A DNA stretch of 64,000 nt from positions 374,490,794 through 374,554,793 of the forward strand of contig CM077116.1 of assembly GCA_039619475.1 (NCBI GenBank), given 5' to 3'. Origin of the DNA: Icerya purchasi (lineage: Eukaryota; Arthropoda; Insecta; Hemiptera; Monophlebidae). Made by a program: the position numbers and the translations under genes. Position 1 is the first letter of the stretch; each line of letters opens with the position of its first letter. Below are positions 31,693 through 47,000 of the stretch, piece after piece. The notes under the pieces were generated by a model that did not search any database, had not been told where the DNA came from, and saw nothing but the letters and a program-made list of their open reading frames with translations.

Positions 31693-34600
31693 CTGTAATA
31701 AATTCATAATTATAAACAAATAAAAAATGCAGTAACAAAATAATAATCATAAATTTTATATGCGAACGATAAACAAACGAATTTTAAAAATATATACATA
31801 TGGAATCAAAAGTCCGGACTGGGTGACTTACCAACACGTAGGCCAGACTTTAAACGATATATAGTTCGCCTATTACCGGAGAGGAATGAAGTCATTTATT
31901 TTGATAAAATGCTCATATTTTTTAATTATAACGCACAGCGAATCACCATTGCTTAGCTTCTTTTGTAAAAAAAAAAAAGATACACTTATTTTGTCATATC
32001 CATTTTCTTTTCGAAAAACATTGGTGAATTATAAATTAACTATTCGACAATTGAAAAAGCAACATAAAAAACATAATTATCAATAAGCACGTAAACTAAC
32101 TGTAAATCATTTTACATATTTATTGATGAAAAATACAATTAGACTGGTCAAATGAGAAAACTAAAGCCTAAACAGTAAAAGTCAAGAATTGTCTTTTTCA
32201 TTTTTTTAATATAATAAAAATTTTTACATAGTGTAACGAATACTTTAGATTCGAAGTAGCGATTCGCTTTGTTGGTTTCGAATTTGACTCATTTGCATGT
32301 TTCGTTACTAAAAACTCGATAAATTAAATTGACAATGTCAGTACCGTCGAAAAGAATTTTTTCTAAATTTGGGAATATTTTATTTGATAAAAGTTCATTT
32401 CTTAAACTAAAGCGATTAGAAAAACTATTATTTTAAACATTAATCAACATTTTTTATAAAACTTCGCTATATTGTTGTTTATAGAATTTCCGTTCATGTT
32501 ACGAAATACTGCGACAAAATAGTTTTAAATAAAATAGTAATTTCATTTATTTGAACGAAAGACAACAGAATGAAAATGAATGACAAATTACAAAATTCAA
32601 AACAAATGTATTTAATAGTTCCAAGAATATTATTTTTTATTTTATTATTAATAAAAAAAAGACTACATGCACATATCATAAACTGAGCATGTATTATTTC
32701 AACGGCCAAATATTGAATTAAAAGAATAACATATTCCAACACATTTAATTTTTAACATCTCATTTTAAATGCTTAACTATTATAAGCAGTTATATAATAA
32801 ATTTATAACCAAAAATTTGTTTTCTTTCGTAATAACGTAATTTACGACACTGCGTCTAAAACTCCAAATTCCAAATCGAAAAATAAAAAAATAACAAACA
32901 ACGAATATTAAGGAAGGAATACTTGAATCTGTAGCAACGAATACACACGAGTATTGCTGAAATTATTATCCATGCAGCTCCATAAACTGTTCTAACAGCA
33001 AGTACTGAGTTGTGGAAAGACTGTGTGTATCAAGCACTCCAGTATTCAGACATACAGAAAGCAGCCTAGTGCAAATTCGGGATTACGAAAATTACCATAG
33101 ACAAATCACACATGCATTAAGAACATAAAGTAAACTATGTAAAAAACTACTCTTTAAACAACTAGAAAAAAAGTAAAGACCGCGATGGCAGCCTAAATTG
33201 CATCCTTTATTCTCGTCTTTCCCTCACTGTCAGTTATTCCTATTATTGCTAAATTTTTATCTTTAATATGCTACCGTATAAACATTTAAGTAAGTCTTTC
33301 ATCCTCTTCTTATCTTAGTATCTGTACTTCTTCACCGCCTCTACCCAGTGTATTGTGGATCTTTTGGTTCACATGGTGGCCATAGTAATACTGGGTCAAA
33401 GTGATGTGTATCTTCCTGGGCCAGTATGAACTCTATGCTATTTTTTAGCGATCATACAGGTCCCCTCTGATTTAGAGTTGCTCCTCTTCTTATGCTTAAT
33501 GTATTGTAAGCTTCCGTCTGCAGCTGCTGTTCGAGCGCTGAATAATATATCATTTTGCTTTTCTGGGCAAACACTATAGGAATTACTCTGCAGTCGCAAC
33601 CGTATTGCAGAATAGCGATTTCTTCTTTCTCGTTGGGCACTGCTTCGTAGTCACGGCCATATTGTCAGATGGGGAATTTTGTGGACACTACTCAGCAGTC
33701 GCAGTCATGAATAGAGGCTCCTTTTCTTTTTATACTGGCTACTTCGCATACAGTTTTATATAGATATGGTTTATTGTAAACAAGTAAAACGGCTAGCAAA
33801 CATGAAAGCTATCCTTTCCTTTAGGACTTTTTTCGCTCCCTTACGTTTATTTCCTTTCGGACTGCTAGTTGTACGGGCTCTAATATTGACCTCTTTTGAC
33901 TCTTTTGCTATTTCCTCTCAGCAGTTCTGGTCATCTCCTTCTTCTCTGAGTAACTACCCTATCGACCTCATTTTCCTTTCGTTCTGCTGTTTTACTTTTT
34001 TATGGGTAATAGTCCGCTGCTACAAGTCCAACACCGTAAAGAAAAAAATAAATAAATAAGTAAGCGATGCAAAACGAACTTATCTGCTTATCTCACAAAT
34101 GACGCGAAAATTAAATTAGACAATCAATAGACTTGAAAAGCGCTAATTCGAAAGTTTAAAAAAAAAAAGAACGAAAAAAGAAAAAAGTCATGGATAAAGG
34201 AAGAAGTAATAACAATCAAATACAAAAAAATAAAAATATATGAAAAAATAAATCATATACAAAATAATATGGAAAGAAAATGAACTGAATATGTTTCGAA
34301 TAAATTATGAAGAGCAATGGGAGACTATTTTTAAATAATATGCCAAGAAACCCGGTTGTCAGAAGTTAGGAAAATAACAAAGCGTACTTTAACAACTGAA
34401 CGATTCGTTAAACTAATTCGATAAATTACAAAAAATAAAATAATTAAATTAAGTGAATAAAAAAAAATTAAAAAATAGAAAAGAACAAGGAAGAAAAACG
34501 AAGTAAAGCAACAAAGGGGGAATCTACGAATCTACTAATTAAAAGAAACTGGGAAAATTAATGGAATAGAGGAGAATGCAACTGAATGGGGAAAAGAGAC

Positions 34601-37600
34601 TGAGGATTAGAAAATACGGAAAGATAGACGTAAAACTATGGTAAATCAAAAATAATAAAAAAAAAATATTAAAACTAATAGATTTAAGGAAATGCAAAGA
34701 AAGGAAAAAGGGAGAAATTGCAGAGTATTGTTAAATAAAAAGTTTACCAAAAAATAAAAGTGAATAAAACCAAGATAATAGCTGCGGTGAAAAGGAAAAA
34801 ATAGAGAAAAGAGAATTTGAGAGCTTTCAAGAAATTACGAACAGGAAAAGTAAATAGAACTCTTATACTATCTATGCTTAAAAACACAACAGTGAATAAT
34901 GAAGAAGAAAAACACTTCTTAATGTTGTCGAATAACTGCATGGAAATTAATTAGAAAAGTCACTTAAAGTATATAATGGATGAAAAAATAACAGAAATGA
35001 AATTACTTCATCGTGTTAATCCAAAATAAATAAATAAATGGAATTACTTAGAAAAATTGTAAAAGAAAAAATCAATAAAGTTGGGAGAAGCGTAAGAAAG
35101 AAAAATTTTGATCAGAAAAAAAAGTGTTCTATACAAAAAAAAATAACAAGAACATTTTTTTGACGAGGATAAGGAAGTTGTTTTACAGAATCAATGATCA
35201 AGAAGGATTCGACGATTTCTTTTAAGCAAGGAATTGCGGAAATAATGGATGATACATCTTTAGAAAGATATCCAGCGTTGCTATAGATCTTCAAATAATG
35301 AAGCAATCTGGTAAAGAACATAATAGCAGTTTCAATCAATTAACCATACACCTATGCGATCAACAAATACAAAAGCTATAAATTTAACTAGAGAACAAGA
35401 AAAAAATCGTATTACGTATAGTTGCGTATAAGAGGAATCAGCTTCCGTTGATTTTTCATCTTCGTCTTCGTCATCCTCATTTTCTCCCGCTTTAAATTGA
35501 GCTGTTTGCTGATGATAGGCTATTTCATTTTTAGCCAGTACGTAAAAAGCATCCAACAATATCTGTTTAGTTTGTTCATTTAATGGAAGACTACCATTAT
35601 TAATCTTATCTGTAATCCAAAGTTATTTACATTTTCCATCATTTAATTATGTATAAATAACTATTAACTCCTTTTAAACGATCCTTATATCAGACCGCTA
35701 TCTCCTTTCTAACTAGAAACTAGCTAATGTAAACATAGAATATAAATTATTAAACATTACCGTATAAAAGATAAATAAAAAAATCGCAAAATTCACATTA
35801 GTAGTAAACATAAATTCAAAAAGAATACTGCTAAAAACGTTTTTTTTTTCGTTAAACAGTTTTATGGCAAAATGAATCAGGATATTAATAATTAGTGTAA
35901 AATCCAAACCAAGATAATTACTTACATATAGAAAAAAAATAATAACAGTAAAAGAAAGTATTAACGACTAATACTTACACGCAAATAAAAGGAATAAAAT
36001 TATAATGAACGAACCATAAACAAATCGCTAAAATTTTGTTAAGCGGAGTAATAGAAATCTGCAGAAAAATAAAGTATAATATGAAAAATCTTCCAAAAAA
36101 ACTAAAGAAAAAAGCCGAATAAAATAAACCCAAAATAAAATTAAAAACGATCAAAGATGCCCATATATTTCAAAAAAGTTTTCTAATTACATAAAAATAT
36201 TCTAAAAGGGCCGATTCTAAACTAGAAATATATCGATGCCGTAGCAAAAACGTAATAATAATCTCACTAAACGGATAGGTTTATGAAAATTGATTCAAAA
36301 TAAGAGTTGACATGTAAGTGAGAAACTCGATTAAAAATCAAAAATTTAGTAAAAATGAACCTTTTTTTTTTTTTTTCGTGGCAATAGGTAAATCTTAAAA
36401 ATCAGATTTATTTCTGACCATTAAAATATTTATGATTATTAAATACCGTTGCATACAACTGGATATTTACTTGATACCATCGCAACTGTTCAACTTACTT
36501 TCATCTCTTATACTACCATCACAGTGCATTAGAACGATTAGAATAACCCATAAACTATAACGAAACAAACAACTATTCGTAACACTTACTAATAACATCT
36601 ACACTAAGTTTTTTCCAAACAACAGTTCTTTGGGTTAAATTAGCGGCTTTATCCAAAATTAATAGATACAACTGTAATCTGGTACTTTCATCTTTTATTG
36701 TTACCATCGACTGCAACGCTGAAGTTAATTTTATCATACCTTTAGCCTAAAACAGACAAAACAGGGAAGGCTGTAATTGAAATTATAATTTAGATTCAAT
36801 CGGCATCAAAAGTTCTATAATTAAATGTCGATTAAAAATTATTTTTATCAAACCGATACAAATATTTACGTTAAAATAAAAAACACATTATAGAAATGTC
36901 GACTATTACTGATCATAAAATTTCAAATCATCGCATTATAGATTACATATTATGCATTTATAACATCCACACAAATAAAACCGAACTTAAATACACATTA
37001 GTAAATATCTTCAAAATAAAAGATGTAAAAAAGAAAAATAAGAAGAAAAAGTTTATCGCTCTACGTTAATTTTAAAAAAATTGTAAAGTAACAATTTTTT
37101 AGTTCCAGTAAAATTTTTAGATAATTTAAAGAAATACTGATGACGTCATCGTAATGAACTTTTTGTCTGGGTTTTTTTTTGCACAAAGCAAAAACATATC
37201 TATGTTAACATATTAGAGAGTATAAGCGAAAACCTCCTAAAAAGTGTAATACAGAGATGTGTATAAAAATGACAAGAAACAAAGCAAAATACATAACGAG
37301 AAAACGAAGACAGATTTAACAAGTAGAATGGAAACATGAAGACTCGAAAAAAATCTAGAACATTATTAACGAAATTAAAACAATATTTATTTAAACATTT
37401 TAAAAACTTTAATAAACAAAAAATTTTGAATAATTCTATTAAATCCTACGCAGTTGAAAATAAATATAACGCACACAAAAACAGGAACTAAAACGTATAC
37501 ATTACGGACGTCGGTACTGTCACTCTTTCTTCAGCAGAAGAATACGCACGCCTAGTCGGAGACCGTTCTGCACGCTCAGAAAAGGTAAACGTTGTATTAC

Positions 37601-40600
37601 TACTGATTGTCTGTACGGTTTTATAAATTGTTAATACTTAGTGGAATTGTACTACCAAACATTAAATGCAGCGTAACAGTCCAAAACAACAAAAAAAAAA
37701 AAAGTAAAAAAATTTCCAACTACAATTGCCATCCATTTCACAACTGCCAAATATTAACTCAAAGAAAATTAAAATTCAAACTAAGCCTTCTTAGAATAAC
37801 TAAAAAATTGAAAAGTTCAAATATGGCTAAATGTCAAAAAATTTCTTTCAACAAGCTGCCGATTTATACTCTGTGGCGAACTTAAATAAAAAGATGAGCG
37901 GAAAATATAACACTACACAGCGCCTCAGTTATAAATAATAATTATCTTCGGGTCATAACCGAGCAAAACTTAAAATCCTGAACAAAACAATCAATAATTG
38001 TGAAAATAATGGAGAGAATATTATAAAACTATACATTGTCATCCGTAACCATTGTTTAGTCTTATTCGTTGATTAATCCAAAGCTTTGAATCCATTAGGC
38101 ATTCTCATTAATCAAAGATTTAAAACAGATAAGCATTAATAATAATACATTGAAATGGATGGAAAATTATTTACTAGATAGACATCCACAGCATAAATGG
38201 AAAACATATACATAGCAATGTTATAGCATAAAATGTGAATTTCAGAGCTCTCAATTCCCATTTCGCTGCTATTCTTAATGTGTTTTAATAACATATACAA
38301 ACCAATAAAATATTCAAAAATATTTTCCTATACTAACGATATTCCGCTAAGTAACGCCTGCAATGACCTGTCGGAGCAGAACAAATAACTCGATCTAACT
38401 TAAATGAACTCTTAAAGCGAATAAACAATAAGTTAAAATTAACCTCGAAAAATCAAAAGTATGTAAGTGGATAAAAATATATAATTTTAAAATAAAATAA
38501 AATACTTTATCTACATTGTTTATACAATCACACAGAATATATATGTCCAATGTAACATAACTGCAATAGTTAGAAACTTTAAATATCTCAGTATCATAGT
38601 TAATGATACATTCAGCTGGAACGAACAAAGTAATACGCGATCAAATAAATTTCAAAGAATAATGCCGTTACTATACCATATTAGGGAATAACCAAACTTT
38701 TAGAAAACTAGATATTTATAATGCTCTATGCCAGTCACATATAAATCATATTTTACTAATAAAGAGAAGTGCTAGCAAAGCCAGATTAAATAACATTATA
38801 TACTTACAAAAAAAAAGTGTATAAAAATTTTATAGAACAAAAATACGTTACCAATAACGAACAATTTAAATTTAATACATTTACTCAAGGACTAAGTATT
38901 TTGTACTTATGGAAAAATTAATCAATAGAGATATTATGTTGGAAAAAAGGGAACCAATAAATTACAATATCTGTAATGTCTAACAAAACACGCCAAAAAA
39001 ATATAATTTAAATAAACACAGGATAATACGCAATCTATGATTTTATGTAAGATTTTAAATAAGCTGCCAGAACAATTAATTAATTATAATGATAAAAGAA
39101 ATGATAAATCTAAATATGTAAAAATAAACAATGTTTCTTAATAACATATCGAAATGAAAAATGAAAAATATTTGTGTGTAAAAAACTAACCGAGCTCAAT
39201 TACTATTTGAAAGTTACTTATCATGAATAAAAATTAAAACGGAAACTGGCAGTATTCTCCCTTATTAGTTAATTTTTTATATAAAATTATATATAGTAAA
39301 AACGAACTTTAAACATATAACCTTATCGAAAGTAACCTATATGAAATATAAAATTATATTCAAGATAAAACATAAAAACCGGAATTTAAGTATTATAAAA
39401 TAAGATGTATCATTTTTTATTTAATAAATTTTAAGTACGCGCGATAAACATTGCCTTCACAAGATCCTCAAATGTATAACTAATAAAAAATTGGCAGCTT
39501 CTAATGTTTAATTAATACCGAAAAAAAAAAAAAAAGTACCAATTAATCAGACCTAATTATGTAAAGTTATATTCACTTTCGCGTTCTGTGATATAATCAA
39601 TCCAAAAAATTCCTCACACTTTTTGTTTAATTAATTTTAAATTTAATTATTTATTTAAATTATATTAAAAAAACAGAACACAACATACAACTACACCCGT
39701 TCAAAAATGATATTTCATCCCGTTAAAAAGATCAATATTTAAAGTTAATTGTAGTTAAATATATTCCAAAAATGACGAATAGCATATTTCAAAACAGTAA
39801 AATTTAAGATGGTATTTCAGAAACTCACCGTATAATTATTCGTATAATAAAACAGATACGAATAAAATCGTTCGAAAATCAATTTCGCTTCGGCCACCAA
39901 CAAACCGTTGATAATATAACGAATTTCTACACATTTGTCCAGCGCTAAAGTAAATAACGGGTACGCAAACCAAGGCTTTAGTTTAATATACGTTTCACTT
40001 AATTTACTAACAATTGACTCGATTGCAGTTAGCCTTAAACAGTCACTTGTCGAATTGAAGCACATACAAATATCTATTAAGAATGGTTCCACAACTTCGG
40101 TATACCTGTTTTAATTATTAATAAAAAGTTAGTAATGTTTTAGAGGAAAAACACTTATAAAACCAATAAAGACATGCCATTCATTAACGAAAAAAATAAT
40201 ATGTAAGTTGGCAAAATTAAAAGACCCATGTTCTGGGAGAGGGGACGAAAAATAATCTAATTTATGAAATAAGATAGTTTTTTCGCCCCATCGGAGCATA
40301 AATATTTCAACATTGAAGTCATTTATACAACTACATCACTAGTTATTTTAATTTAACTTATTCTAGTTTTTAAACTAATTTATTAAACAACATCAACGTC
40401 GTATACACTTATAAAGTTTATAAAAATTCCAGAGATATATTATATAAAATCGATTACTTACAAAGATTAGTTTTAGTAGGAAATATTTTATATTTTATTA
40501 AAAAATCAATGAAATTTATTCTCCGGTATTTCAGTAAAAACAGCGCGTGATTAAAAAGTCGTATTGCACTAAAATAAATAAAATACGTGGGAAGTATTAA

Positions 40601-40966
40601 TCACAGAAAATGAAGGAAATAACAAAAAATTAATTTAAAAATTGTAGTATTCGAAAACAGTACTCTGAATTACCAAAATCTTAAAGTGCTAAAAATAATA
40701 AAATTATTCGTCACAGTATAGCAAGATTACAACGAGTTAAAATGATTACATCAAATTCTAAGTGTAACATCCAGATAATTTGTTTATCTTTTTTATACAG
40801 GAACTATCGAGGAAAATGCATTCCTACACACATGATACTCATGCTAACCCTACTATTTATTAAACACTTCACGCTATCCTACATATTATTTTAACAATCC
40901 CGTTTCTGATACAAAAAATAAATTACAATAGTTTATTATCATTTAAAAATAACTAAAAAATATTCT

Positions 40967-41043
<77 letters not shown>

Positions 41044-44000
41044 GTACTTATTTATACATACATATTTTGTTGTGATCTCGTTTAATTGTCAAATGACTCA
41101 CGTATTACTACAACGCGTTCTCCGATATATGGCAAGTAAAATTTCACTGAACTATGCAGATGTAAAGTGGCATTTTCACATGAAGCGAGCTACGCATTTT
41201 GAAAATTTAAGAAGTCTCACAAAATTAAGTGAATCTGAATAGATATTTTGAAAATTTAAAACAATTTCAACTTGAATAGTTATCAACTTTTTAATATATT
41301 TAAAGTAGTAAACATGTTTTACTATGAATTTCACTATCGTTTCGCATACATTGCTTTTGAAAATAGCTTTATATATGAGTTTAAAAACTGATTTCATTTT
41401 GCTAAATTGTTTATTAGTTAAACATATTAGATTATACTTTTTTTTAGAGAAATTTTGAATGTAAACATAAATTTTTAGAATCATGAATGTACAAATATCT
41501 ATGTTAAAACAGTCACTTTCGGTTTGTCTAATCATTCCATAATTTACAACAAAATAAAATCTGTGCAACATTGCTCACAACTTAAACTTTTTAAAACAAA
41601 CTTATTACTAAATTTACAAACCAAATGTCAAATAATTCAAATGATTTATATCTTAAATAAAAGAATACACCATTTATTGTAGATATTACAGATGTAAAAA
41701 TACAAACACGCAAAAAATCGTAACAAAAATAATTTATTTAGAGAAAAAAAATTGATTAACTATTGCGGCATGTACCCCTTTAAGAATTTTTCTTGCATCG
41801 ATCCGCTCTATTTAAGGATGAATAATTATATATTAAAAGAAATTTTAATCCTTTACGAAATAATTTATTTTAACACCTTATTAATTAGATCTTTATTTCT
41901 GTGTTTGAGTTCTGTCGTTATAAATTTCACCATTTTCTCGACTTAATAAATTTTTCTACGTCCATTTTTACAATAACTGAACGAAAAATAAACATAAAGA
42001 AAATAAAAATCAAAACTAAACTAAACAAAGTCAAAAAAGAAGAAATCAAAATGTAAACAAAGACCGATTAAAGACCGACAGAAATTCAATTTGAATCAAA
42101 ATTATTCGTGACTGGAACGGTCTTGAACGGATAATGACATGAATAGACTTGACGCTCTTAGCGTAAAAGAAATTCTACGTTACATCTTTCAAATTAATAT
42201 TAAACAATTAAGCTGAGTCTAAAGCTGTCCCACGCGACTGGACTGACTCGGTATGAAAGCAGCCTTAATCAAAATTATCAATAAAGTATTGGTTATTAAC
42301 AATGCAGAATTTTCTTAAATGACTTATTAATATTAACTTTATCTTTCAGAATAATAAATGCGAATAAGTTGTATTTTGCCATATTTTTTTCTACAATTAC
42401 AAAATATACAGGCCGGTTCCGTTAATTTTATAATTCCATCTACCTATTAGTTTATTTTACAACTCCGGAAACCTTTATAACTGAATACTGTGATAAACAT
42501 TGCTATATTTAAGGTAAAAAATGGCAAAAATGTGTTCATAGAACAAAAGAACCATTATCTATTTTCATTGCGATTCAATTTTCAATGCATTAAAATAATG
42601 TATTTCAAAAATTACGTAGTTCACCGTAACTATCAAAAACCATTCAACATACATCACACTTTAACATTATTTACAAAGCTGTTACACCAAAACAATTTTT
42701 TCAATCACATTTATAAAATCTACGTACTTTGTGCATAAATCGCAAAGCGCAATGATTATGTTCATTTTTGTTTGATGAGAAATAGTATCCAATCTTAATA
42801 GTATCTGAAATTTGGGAAGCAATTTTTTTACGCGGATTTCATCATAAATATAATATTTCACCAAAGTTAACACTATCAACGGTTTCAATTTCTCCGCAGT
42901 AACTGAAACAAACAAAATTTTTGAAATCGATATAATTATTTAAAATTTATCTAGACTTATCTTAAATCGCCTAGATTATACATTTTTCGTATTTAAATAC
43001 CGGCTGCTTGTTTCGTAGCGTGCAAAATTGTATGTTTTAAATATGCACGCATGCTGTATAGTTTTAAACTTTCAAACCAATTATTTTAGTATTTCTATAA
43101 CTTCAAACAAAAATTAACTTATAATCAAGAGCAGACTTCACTTTTCTTTCTTCATATTTTTTTGTTATTAAAAACAACAAACAGAAAACTTTATTTATAT
43201 AGAAAATTAAAAAATATAAATCGCAAGCTACTGATAAAAAAATTTACAATAAATTTGAATGAAAAAAAAAAGAATCCAGGCACAAAAAAGGAGCTAAAAA
43301 AGCTGTGAAGATCCCAAGCTTTAGATTTTTTATTTTAATCAAATAATTATAGTGTTAGTTTCCCAATAAATGGTATATTATTTAAAATTTTTGTGTTATA
43401 TATAAAAAATAATCTTGACTGTGTCCATTTCAACGGATATATCTATTTTGGCAACGCCTGATTATTTCCTTATACCGATAAAAGTAAGTACGGTATTCGT
43501 AGAGTATTTTGAAGTTCACATTCCAACGGAAACACCCATTTTGATCCCCCCTGGATCCGCTTTTAAATCGTTTTTCGTGACGTGTGTATGTCGGCGTGTA
43601 TGTATGTGTCATGCACAACCCAAAAACGGCTAGTCGCAGAAATTTGTAACTTTGAATTTAGTTCTCTTTTAACATTTAATTGTGCACCTCCGATTTTGGT
43701 CACAATCGGTTGGGCAAAGAGGCACTTCTCTTGGAGTTCCGTGGAATTTTCTTCATAACTCAAAAACAAGTAGCCGTAAAAAGTCTAAATTTTGATCAGG
43801 ATTGTTATGACATTTATTTACTACTCACTCGTTTTAATATTTAATAGTTTTACAAGAAAGTCATGTGTTGTCTACATAAGATTTTTTATTATTCTACAAA
43901 CGGAATAATTTTAATTCGTAATAATAGGATATTTTACTTTTAAATACATACATACATACATTCATACATACATACATTCATACATACATATATATATATA

Positions 44001-47000
44001 TATATTAAAAGAGAACTAAATTCAAAATTACAACTTTCTGCGACTAGCCATTTTTGAGTTATGCGTAATACATACATACCTGTATACACACATCATGAAA
44101 ACAGATCCGGACATGATCAAAATGGATGTATACGTCGAAGTATGGCACTAAACATTTTTCTATATACAAAGAAGTGAAAAAGAAGTTTTTATTAATAATT
44201 TCCTTTTCCCTCTTTTCATAAGTACATTTATATTATTGAAATATAAGAATCAAATTAAAAAATAATCTCCTGCGGAAACAGAACTTAAATGTATGTTCAC
44301 ACTGGATATTTGTTTATTGAAAAGATAAACCTTTAAACAATAAAGAACGATGGAACGTTGTAAAAAATCTATAGGTTACAATTAACTAAAACTGGAAAAA
44401 AATACAGTCATTTTATTTATTCCTGGTTAGAAAAATGCAGATAACTATGCTATTCTAAATTAGAAAAAAATGCTCATTGCCAGTATTGTCTACTCGATAT
44501 TAGGGAGAACCCAGAAAATTTAGATGATTGGTAACGTTTTTTTGTTTTTTTTTTGATATTTTATCCTTTTTATAACATAAGTGATCTATCAGTTTAACTT
44601 AATAAACAGCTCTACTGTTAATTTTTAAGCAAAGAATATCTGTTCTTTTCTTAGTGAAGTTTTGACATCTCAGTTCTAAGTGCAAGATCACAGATAATCC
44701 TAAAATTTAGAAAAATTTCTTTTTCGTTACTCGTTCGAAACCACACTTCAATGCATTTAGCGGAACGAAGTACAGCTAATCTAAATTGTATGACAAAAAA
44801 AGGGGAAAAAAACACCCTCATCTACGAATGCATATAGTATATACAGAAAAAAATATTTTAAAAACATCAGAAACGTACTTATGAAATCAGAATGTAAAAC
44901 GTCCTCCAACATGTATCCAATCTTAGCGTCAATATCAGCTGGACACTGTAAAGCTAATTCTCCTAAAAGTACGACATATTTCAACAACGTATCAACGTTA
45001 CTTATATGCCCGCTTTCTAAATTGATATTTGCAAAAATTGAATTTTGACATGTCTGAAATGCATTTGTTAAAAGAAACATATAGTATTAAAAATTATATT
45101 TTACAGCAAATTTAAGTATTATCAATGAGTAATTCATTAATATAATCCCCCCCCCCAACAAAAAATTAAATGTACGCCTGTTAATCACATAATCTTTTGT
45201 TAGGGGAACTTTTTTATTTTGCTCCCTTAAAGTAAATCACAGTATTTATTCTAAACGTTTTGTTTTATTTATTAATAAAGTATTCTTCTTTTAATAAAAA
45301 TTCCACTAATGAACCCGCTAATGTTTAAGGGGTCTCAAAAATAATAATGAAAGTAATAGTTTTCTAAAACGGCGAGAATATATTTGAATGGAAAACGACC
45401 GAATTTAACTTCATTACTAATACGATGTTTATACTTAAACAGATAGCATTTAAAGATTTAACACATATAAAATAAGTAACCTGTATTAATGGTTTACTCC
45501 AATCAAGATAAACATTTAATTCGTTATCTTTGTGACTGTACACAACTAATGAATGACATATTTTGTGAGCTTGCACAATCAACTTAAAAGGCAACGTTCC
45601 TGTCGATAATCCATCTTGCAATTTGTTCAATAAAATTTTTTGCGAACTTCGATCTATTTTGGTACACGAAAAACACAGCGTTTCCATAATATACTGACTC
45701 TGTGGTATATCCTATAACAATTCAAATGATATTTAGCATGTGCATAAAGTAAATTTAATTGATGTAAAAAATTACGCATTCAACGGTTCTAAAAGTTTAA
45801 TTCATGGGTGTTGCCATCAAACGAAGCAATCAAGGACGTTCACTTAGCTTCTGACACATGCAGGGTTGCGAGCTGTATAAGTGTCTTTGTGTAAGTGGAC
45901 TGCAGCAGAAATCTGGCTTTTATTCGTGGAAAGTATAAAAAGGTTATTACAGCCGAGCAGCGTTTAAAATCTCACTGAAATCGGAAGAGAAAAGCAAGTG
46001 CCGTGTAAATACCAAAACTTTTTATCCGCTGATTGCACGTAGCTTTTATTAAGCGCTGTCAGTTGTCAGTCATCATTTTAACTGAATCTTCAGCCGATCA
46101 ACTTTCGTGTACATTTTTCCAATCTGCGAGCTACTTTTCGTGTCGTCTTACTTAATGAAGCGATTGCACACGCTTTTTGTATATTTACGTCGCTTTTATG
46201 TTTTATGTCAAAATCGTACGTGTTGTATGGAAAAGAAATACACAGGTTTTTAGTAAGAATTTTTTCATTTATTCTGCAAACGAGGTCATCAGTTTTGGTT
46301 CGTGCTTTAGCTAGCACATCGTGCTGCCAAATATTTCGAAAATAATGCTCGAACCCATGTCCATGTGATATTCCTCCGGGAGGAATCTGGTTCCAATTCC
46401 TCGAAAAAAAAAAAAAAAAGAAAAAAAAAGATCGTAATACATTGTTTTTTTATTTTGATTATTTATGCCTAATTATTAATTTACTTCAGAACACCAAAAG
46501 GCTAATGCTCAGGAAAATCGAGTGACAAGGAATTTTAGCTCACCTAGAAAATTTAGAGAATCAAAGATTCCCGGGTCCCGGATTAGAGATCTAAACAATT
46601 GTTTTTCTTCTTCTGTCTATCATGGTTCCTTTCGTTTTCTCCGTGAATATCAAGCGGCAACGGTAAGTATCAATTCAGAATCAACGAATTCTTATCGAGT
46701 TTCCCGAATATTCCACATTAATATTTATAGGAATAATATAACTCCGTTGAAACGGCTGAGAAATACAGTTTAGATTACAAATATCACATAATAACGAGGG
46801 GAAAATCAAAAAAATCGGTACGATCACTCAGATACATGTTATTGCCTTAGTTTTCAACTACTAGCACTCAAAGACCAATGCAGGTTTTACCCAGTGTGAC
46901 TGCTTTTACGAACGTGCAAGGGGATTTTTGGTTATGGCCGAATAAGCGCCTTTGACGGAGTCATATAGCGACAGCAAATTAGAACGATGTCTGAGAAATC

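Larger units (their letters stand above)
42903..44878 (-). other. NCAPD3 intron 6
   Basis: 2.0-kb intron that holds the fold-back element at 43501-44152. The remaining sequence is AT-rich and featureless. Confidence 0.6.

Noticed and set aside
33766..34059. Plus-strand 97-codon frame
   Set aside because: It lies in the 3' UTR of a retroelement relic and shows only hydrophobic low-information sequence.
35112..35339. Minus-strand open stretch between NCAPD3 exons 10 and 11 (LLHYLKIYSNAGYLSKDVSS)
   Set aside because: It looks helical but has no acceptor giving the required phase without a stop, and it does not align with the expected segment of NCAPD3. Exon 10 joins exon 11 in phase without it.
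43415..43769. Short frames on both strands around 43415-43769
   Set aside because: They fall in the arm of the fold-back element and have no motifs.
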